A stretch of DNA of 64,000 bases from Papaver somniferum. Taxonomy: Eukaryota > Streptophyta > Magnoliopsida > Ranunculales > Papaveraceae. Shown here one piece after another: positions 59,946 to 64,000 of this stretch. The notes beneath the pieces are model-generated. The model searched no databases and was not told the DNA's origin. It saw nothing but the letters and a program-made list of their open reading frames with translations. A program made the translations under genes and the position numbers. Within the stretch, counting starts at the first letter, position 1. The number at the start of each line of letters is the position of its first letter. The stretch is from positions 149,080,826 through 149,144,825 of the forward strand of contig NC_039363.1 of the NCBI RefSeq assembly GCF_003573695.1, written 5' to 3'.

Positions 59946-61472
59946 ATCTCCCCCTTTGTCAATTTAGTGACAGAACTATCAATACATATGGAACACAAAA
60001 TAAATAAACTTTGTAGCTTCTCATCCAAATGCTTGATCTTCTTGGTTCTTCAACATTACTCGAAATCTTCGTCACTTCCAAGTACTCCAATGATTCCAAA
60101 GGTATTCTATTCAGCATCATCGTTGCTGAAGTTCCGTAGCCATAACAATGAGAAAACAATAGCTCTCAATAATTGTCATACAATGTCATAGTATTATTAC
60201 ACAATATCAAAGTTCAATTGTATCACAACTTCGACAACAATACTATGGTGATATGTATCACTCCCCCTTAGTCAATACTTTATCTCACATGAAAACCACT
60301 CCCCCTTACATAATGATCCGAAAACCATATGTATTTGTAGTGTGAACTAGACATTAATTCTCCCCCTTTGTGTCAATAAAATTGGCAAAGGTACGAAAAC
60401 TAGTGGGGTCCTAATGAAATTTCCATAGAGATACTTCATGACCAAATGAAAAGGACATATCAACTTTTTAGATGCAGTCATATAGCTGAAACTAAATGCA
60501 TTCATAAAGGAGTTTATAAAGATACAAGATAACCCCTATAATATTCCACAACCGCACTCCCCACAAATATTTGGAAATTAAGCACAAGTTCAATTAAGAA
60601 CTCTTCCTCATAAAATGTCATTCCCGAAAGAACAACAAGAGCGGCCTTACTTTCACAAGAAAATAAGGATTTCTTTGGACATTAAAAAATCACATGAAAC
60701 AAGAATTTGTATCCAAAAATCTTAATTAAATTAACCACAAGAAAACCCATGATTAATTTAATAGAAAATGCTCACATAAGAAAACTTACGGAGCCGCACA
60801 GTATTTACATAAAAATATGGATCAGGAAAGATCAATACTGCGGAATAAACAAAGATTCATTTTATTCTTCATCACTATTTGCACAATGACATATAATAGA
60901 CTTTAATCTTTGTAAACAAAAGTTCATCATTTCTTTCATCAATATTTGCGTAATGACATAAAAGGCTTAACCTTTGTTTGTCAAATGTTCATTCAATCTT
61001 TTATCAATACTTGCATATCGACATATGAAAGACTTAACTTTTGACCACGTATGGGACAATCACATTTCACGGACGCAAACACACATATCCCATAACAAGT
61101 TGCAATATATAAAACCATAAAGATTAATATTGCAAAATCATCTTCCAAATAAACTTTAGAATTTACATAAATAAATCTAAAAACATTGCAAGATGAAAAT
61201 CGTCGGAAATAGCTATGTGTACTCACAATAATGGCTATACCAAACCCTAGTGATCATTCTTAAAAGTACAAGAATAGAATATCATAAGAAGTTTCCTAGA
61301 CAAAATATAAATCAACAAGCTAAGAACAAAGAACGACTCTTAAACCACCAAAACCGAACATTAACTGAAATCAATAGACTTTTCGGAATTCTCACGAGCC
61401 TTGAGATCTTTGAGCTTGTGATTAACATCATCCACTACTTCTTCAGAGAAGATACCCTCATTGAGAAGTTCT
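59946..61472 (-). mobile_element. D1 internal 3' region, copy 2
   Basis: It matches 45528-47055, including all four GGGGGAG motifs and the empty-site sequence CACTCCCCCTTAG near 60259. No supported ORF. Confidence 0.8.
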
Positions 61473-61780
61473 TTAACATGTGTTCATGAGAACAAGGTCA
61501 GAACAAACCTTTTTCAAATCAGTTCTTAACACATCAAGACTCTTCATAGTATCAACAAGTTGCAGTTTTGCTTTCTCAAAGTATTTAAGAAAATCATGAA
61601 CCACTTCAGCAGAAACCATATCCTCATTCTCAATATCCTGATGTGAATAGGCATAGTAGCATGAGGCATTAGGACAATCATCTTATATTAGGGTTCTTTT
61701 TTCCTCCCGTTGGACTCGAAACCAATTACTTTATCAAGAAAACCTCTTGCAAAAATACCAGAGCTAGAAGATGAAGACAT
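61473..61780 (-). pseudogene. D1 second small ORF, copy 2, frameshifted
   Basis: It begins MSSSSSSGIFARGFLDK. A one-base deletion near 61702 shifts the frame at the basic patch, before the position of the copy-1 stop. Confidence 0.5.
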
Positions 61781-62258
61781 TCTTGAAAAAACACAATAAC
61801 CCAAAGTATGAGTACGTGACTCAAAAGGTTTGGTACTTAAATGCTTTCTTAGGGAAGGAAACTTTTAGGGTTTCTAAAATTAATTCGTGACAGTAACACG
61901 GGTACCCGTACGAACACAACTTGACCCAGAAACAAACACACACAAAAGGTCGTACATTTACGTCGCGACAGAATTTTTGCTACGTGAATATTTTCACCAA
62001 ATTTTGGCTCAATAAATTTCACATCTCCATATTCAGAGAACAAGAGTCACAGACAACTTAGTTGCAACAAAAGCTTCTTCGAAATAAAGGCGAAAAGAAA
62101 ACAAAACGAAGAACATCTTCAGACACAGCCAATACTTAAGCAAAGTTGTCCGTGGATAATAGTGTAGCTATGGACGATCAGAAAACAGCTCAACTAAACA
62201 GGAAGCAATTTTTCCAAAAGTATACCTGATTATTAACACAACTTACTCAACTGGATTT
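61781..62258 (-). other. D1 spacer, copy 2
   Basis: It matches 47365-47844; nothing further seen. Confidence 0.45.
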
Positions 62259-63490
62259 TTATGAGTAAGTTCTCAACCCTTGTGAATAATTAGCACAAGG
62301 ATGAGCCCTAAGCTCATTATATGAACGGTGTTCACGGTTGAGTCTCTTTTTCCTTTCAAATCTAGCAAAGGATCCTTTTTGATGTGAAAAATTATCATAA
62401 AACTTACTGTCATCAAAATATGAGAAATAGTTTGAGTTAATCTTACCAGAAGAATTTTGACAAGAGGAAGTTGACAGCCTATTAACGATTTCTTTATAAC
62501 CTTCAATTATCACATTTAGGTTATTTTTCATATCATCATTTTTGATCCCTTCTCCTGATACTTTGTCCACATCAAAAGTAACATTATCTCCCTTTTTGAC
62601 AGAAGAAAAATCCTGACCTCTTCTTGGAAGATTTTTGTTAAGACGTCTGTTATGCTTTTGAGCATTTGAGGAATTTATCGAACTGACTTTCCTGTTAGAA
62701 TACACAGGGTGAGTACTGAAACCAAATGGTTTAGAAATACGAATGTCAGTTACACCTTTGAGGATTAAATCTAAGGTGCGTTGAAGTCGAACAAAGGAAT
62801 TGTTATTCAACCTAAAGTTTCTGTTTTGCTTAACATGCCCTTTTGAATCACAAAAGAGGCACACTTTCTGATCACAAGAGTGATTAGAGAGAACATACTT
62901 AACATCATCGTTTGGAGATTTCTTTCTTCCATGTGATGTGGAACATCCTTTATTAGAGGAGGATATGAGCACATCTTTTCCAATAGGAATGGATTCTGAT
63001 TTTACTCCTGGAACTGGAACTCTTTCAGTTATGACAGAAGCAGGTGGTATAGTAGACTTTTTGGAACATCCTTGAATCAAGAGTTTACTCAAGAGATGTT
63101 CAATTTCCAAAGCATCCTTTTTGAGGCTCGCCACGAGTAAGATACGTGAAGACTGAACTTCAGCATTTTCTTTGCAAAGAGTTTTTTCTTTAGAGTCACA
63201 ATCTCTTACTATACCGAGAATAACATTGACATTGTTTTTAAACCGATTAATTCTATCAACTTGAATTCTAACTAGATTTAGAATCAGTTTACTCTCTTCA
63301 GCTGCTTCCCCTTCATCAACGGAGTCAGACTCTTTTGCATGGTAATCGGGATAACACATGTCAGTGTATGTCTGTTTCGTTAGAACACTAGGTTTGTCTA
63401 TGTTTGATATTGACAAATCTTTCTCTTTAATAGAATTATAGAAACATAGGTTTTGTTTCTGGTGATATCAGAGATAATATTGCCGTCCAT
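62259..63490 (-). CDS. D1 gag-like protein, copy 2, 385-aa ORF
   Basis: The open frame of 385 codons runs from 63416 to 62259 (MSISNIDKPSVLTKQTY). The likely original start is the ATG at 63490 (MDGNIISDITRN), 49 bp after the primer site, now out of frame by one base. Order: acidic N-terminus (DSVDEGEAAEES), helical part to about residue 115 (ILNLVRIQVDRINRF, ALEIEHLLSKLL), Ser/Pro linker, degenerate knuckle C-LF-C-DSKG-H-VKQN-R, then a basic tail rich in Arg, Asn and Ser. It resembles a gag C-terminal half without the UBN2 part. RNA binding through the basic tail is inference. Copy 1 is broken by a stop and a 2-bp insertion. Confidence 0.65.
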
Positions 63491-63538
63491 GAGTCAGATC
63501 GCTACAAACACAGACTTACGAGGTCTTAAACGTATTTG

Positions 63539-63553
63539 CCTGCTCTGACACCA
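63539..63553 (-). other. D1 primer binding site, copy 2
   Basis: TGGTGTCAGAGCAGG on the minus strand, next to the LTR end, as at 49127-49141. Confidence 0.85.
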
Positions 63554-63555
63554 AT

Positions 63556-64000
63556 TGAAAAAGCGGGGGTCTAACAACCTCACCCAATATTTCGCTTATC
63601 AATCTGTATGGACTAACTCCAATATACTTTTAAGAGAATCAACTAGACGGTCAGACTCAATCTTAATAAAAAGTATATCAAAGAGTTAGATCTCAATTTC
63701 TCGATTCAATCCACACTCAAACAAATAGGAATTTGCGAGCCTGATTGAATGCAAGAGAAATAACTTGAACGGTACCAAAGACCAATATTCAAGGATCAAT
63801 CAACAACCAAAGGTTGGATTTTCCAATTGATTGATTCAACGCACAACCTGTGATATTTCAATTATATAACAAAATATTATGCAGAAAATAAATAACATAG
63901 ACACCAGAAGTTTTGTTAATGAGAAAACCGCAAATGCAAAAAAAACCCGGGACCTAGTCCAGATTGAACACCACACTGTATTAAGCCGCTACAACCACTA
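63556..64000 (-). mobile_element. D1 5' LTR, copy 2, cut by the window end
   Basis: It matches 49144-49586. The terminus is the unmutated GCTTTTTCA, so the AA in copy 1 arose after duplication or was lost there. Confidence 0.9.

Larger units (their letters stand above)
55175..64000. repeat. Tandem duplication unit, copy 2 (runs past the window)
   Basis: It matches 40745-49586 in the same orientation at an offset of 14,430 falling to 14,414 through small indels. Differences are scattered and few by eye. It includes the same E1-in-D1 junction, so it is a duplication of the composite, not independent insertions. Confidence 0.93.

Overview
The window is plant nuclear DNA made almost entirely of nested LTR retrotransposons. 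No host gene, rRNA, tRNA or CRISPR array was found. A flowering plant, probably a eudicot with a large repeat-rich genome, is suggested by LTRs of 1.5-3.7 kb, a tRNA-Met-type primer site (TGGTATCAGAGC), UBN2-type Copia gag, Tat-like and Athila-like Gypsy parts, and heavy decay by stops and frameshifts. The species cannot be named from the sequence.

The layout can be read as a stack, in places to the base. The oldest visible layer is an LTR fragment (1271-2086). Minus-strand element D1 sits in it: 3' LTR 2087-4381 plus 45441-45527, internal 45528-49143, 5' LTR 49144-50818. Minus-strand element E1 (4382-45440) is inserted in the 3' LTR of D1 with target-site duplication ATCAA. E1 carries two further stacks. 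Plus-strand element F (4747-21055, duplication ACTCT) lies in the 3' LTR of E1, and a Gypsy element A (about 5600-19117) lies in the LTR of F. Plus-strand element C (22834-39497, duplication CTCCC) lies in the 3' internal region of E1, and Gypsy element B (27709-35692) lies in C, itself interrupted by an Athila-like 3' end. A second, minus-strand Athila-like 3' end (50819-55174) interrupts the 5' LTR of D1. From 55175 to the window end the sequence is a second, direct copy of 40745-49586, offset 14.41-14.43 kb, best explained as a tandem duplication that continues past the window.

D1, E1, F and C are one superfamily. All start TGTTAGAGCA or a close variant, have LTRs of about 2.2-2.7 kb, and E1, D1 and C show a polypurine tract (GACAAAGGGGGAGAT) that recurs several times. 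All encode gag-like proteins but no recognisable protease, integrase or reverse transcriptase, so they look like non-autonomous Sirevirus-like Copia elements mobilised in trans. E1 and C share a small second ORF beginning M(A/P)PITR; D1 has a small acidic ORF in the same place.

Gypsy A and B look Tat-like (gag with a CxxH..H..C knuckle, then a protease-like domain). Both have lost the D-S/T-G catalytic triad and their pol. The most interesting content is in A. Between its gag-pro remnant and its 3' LTR it carries an antisense, intron-containing gene (12185-14292, minus) with consistent in-phase splice sites. Its LTRs also hold a tandem series of hairpins whose stem arms differ between units but stay complementary within each unit.
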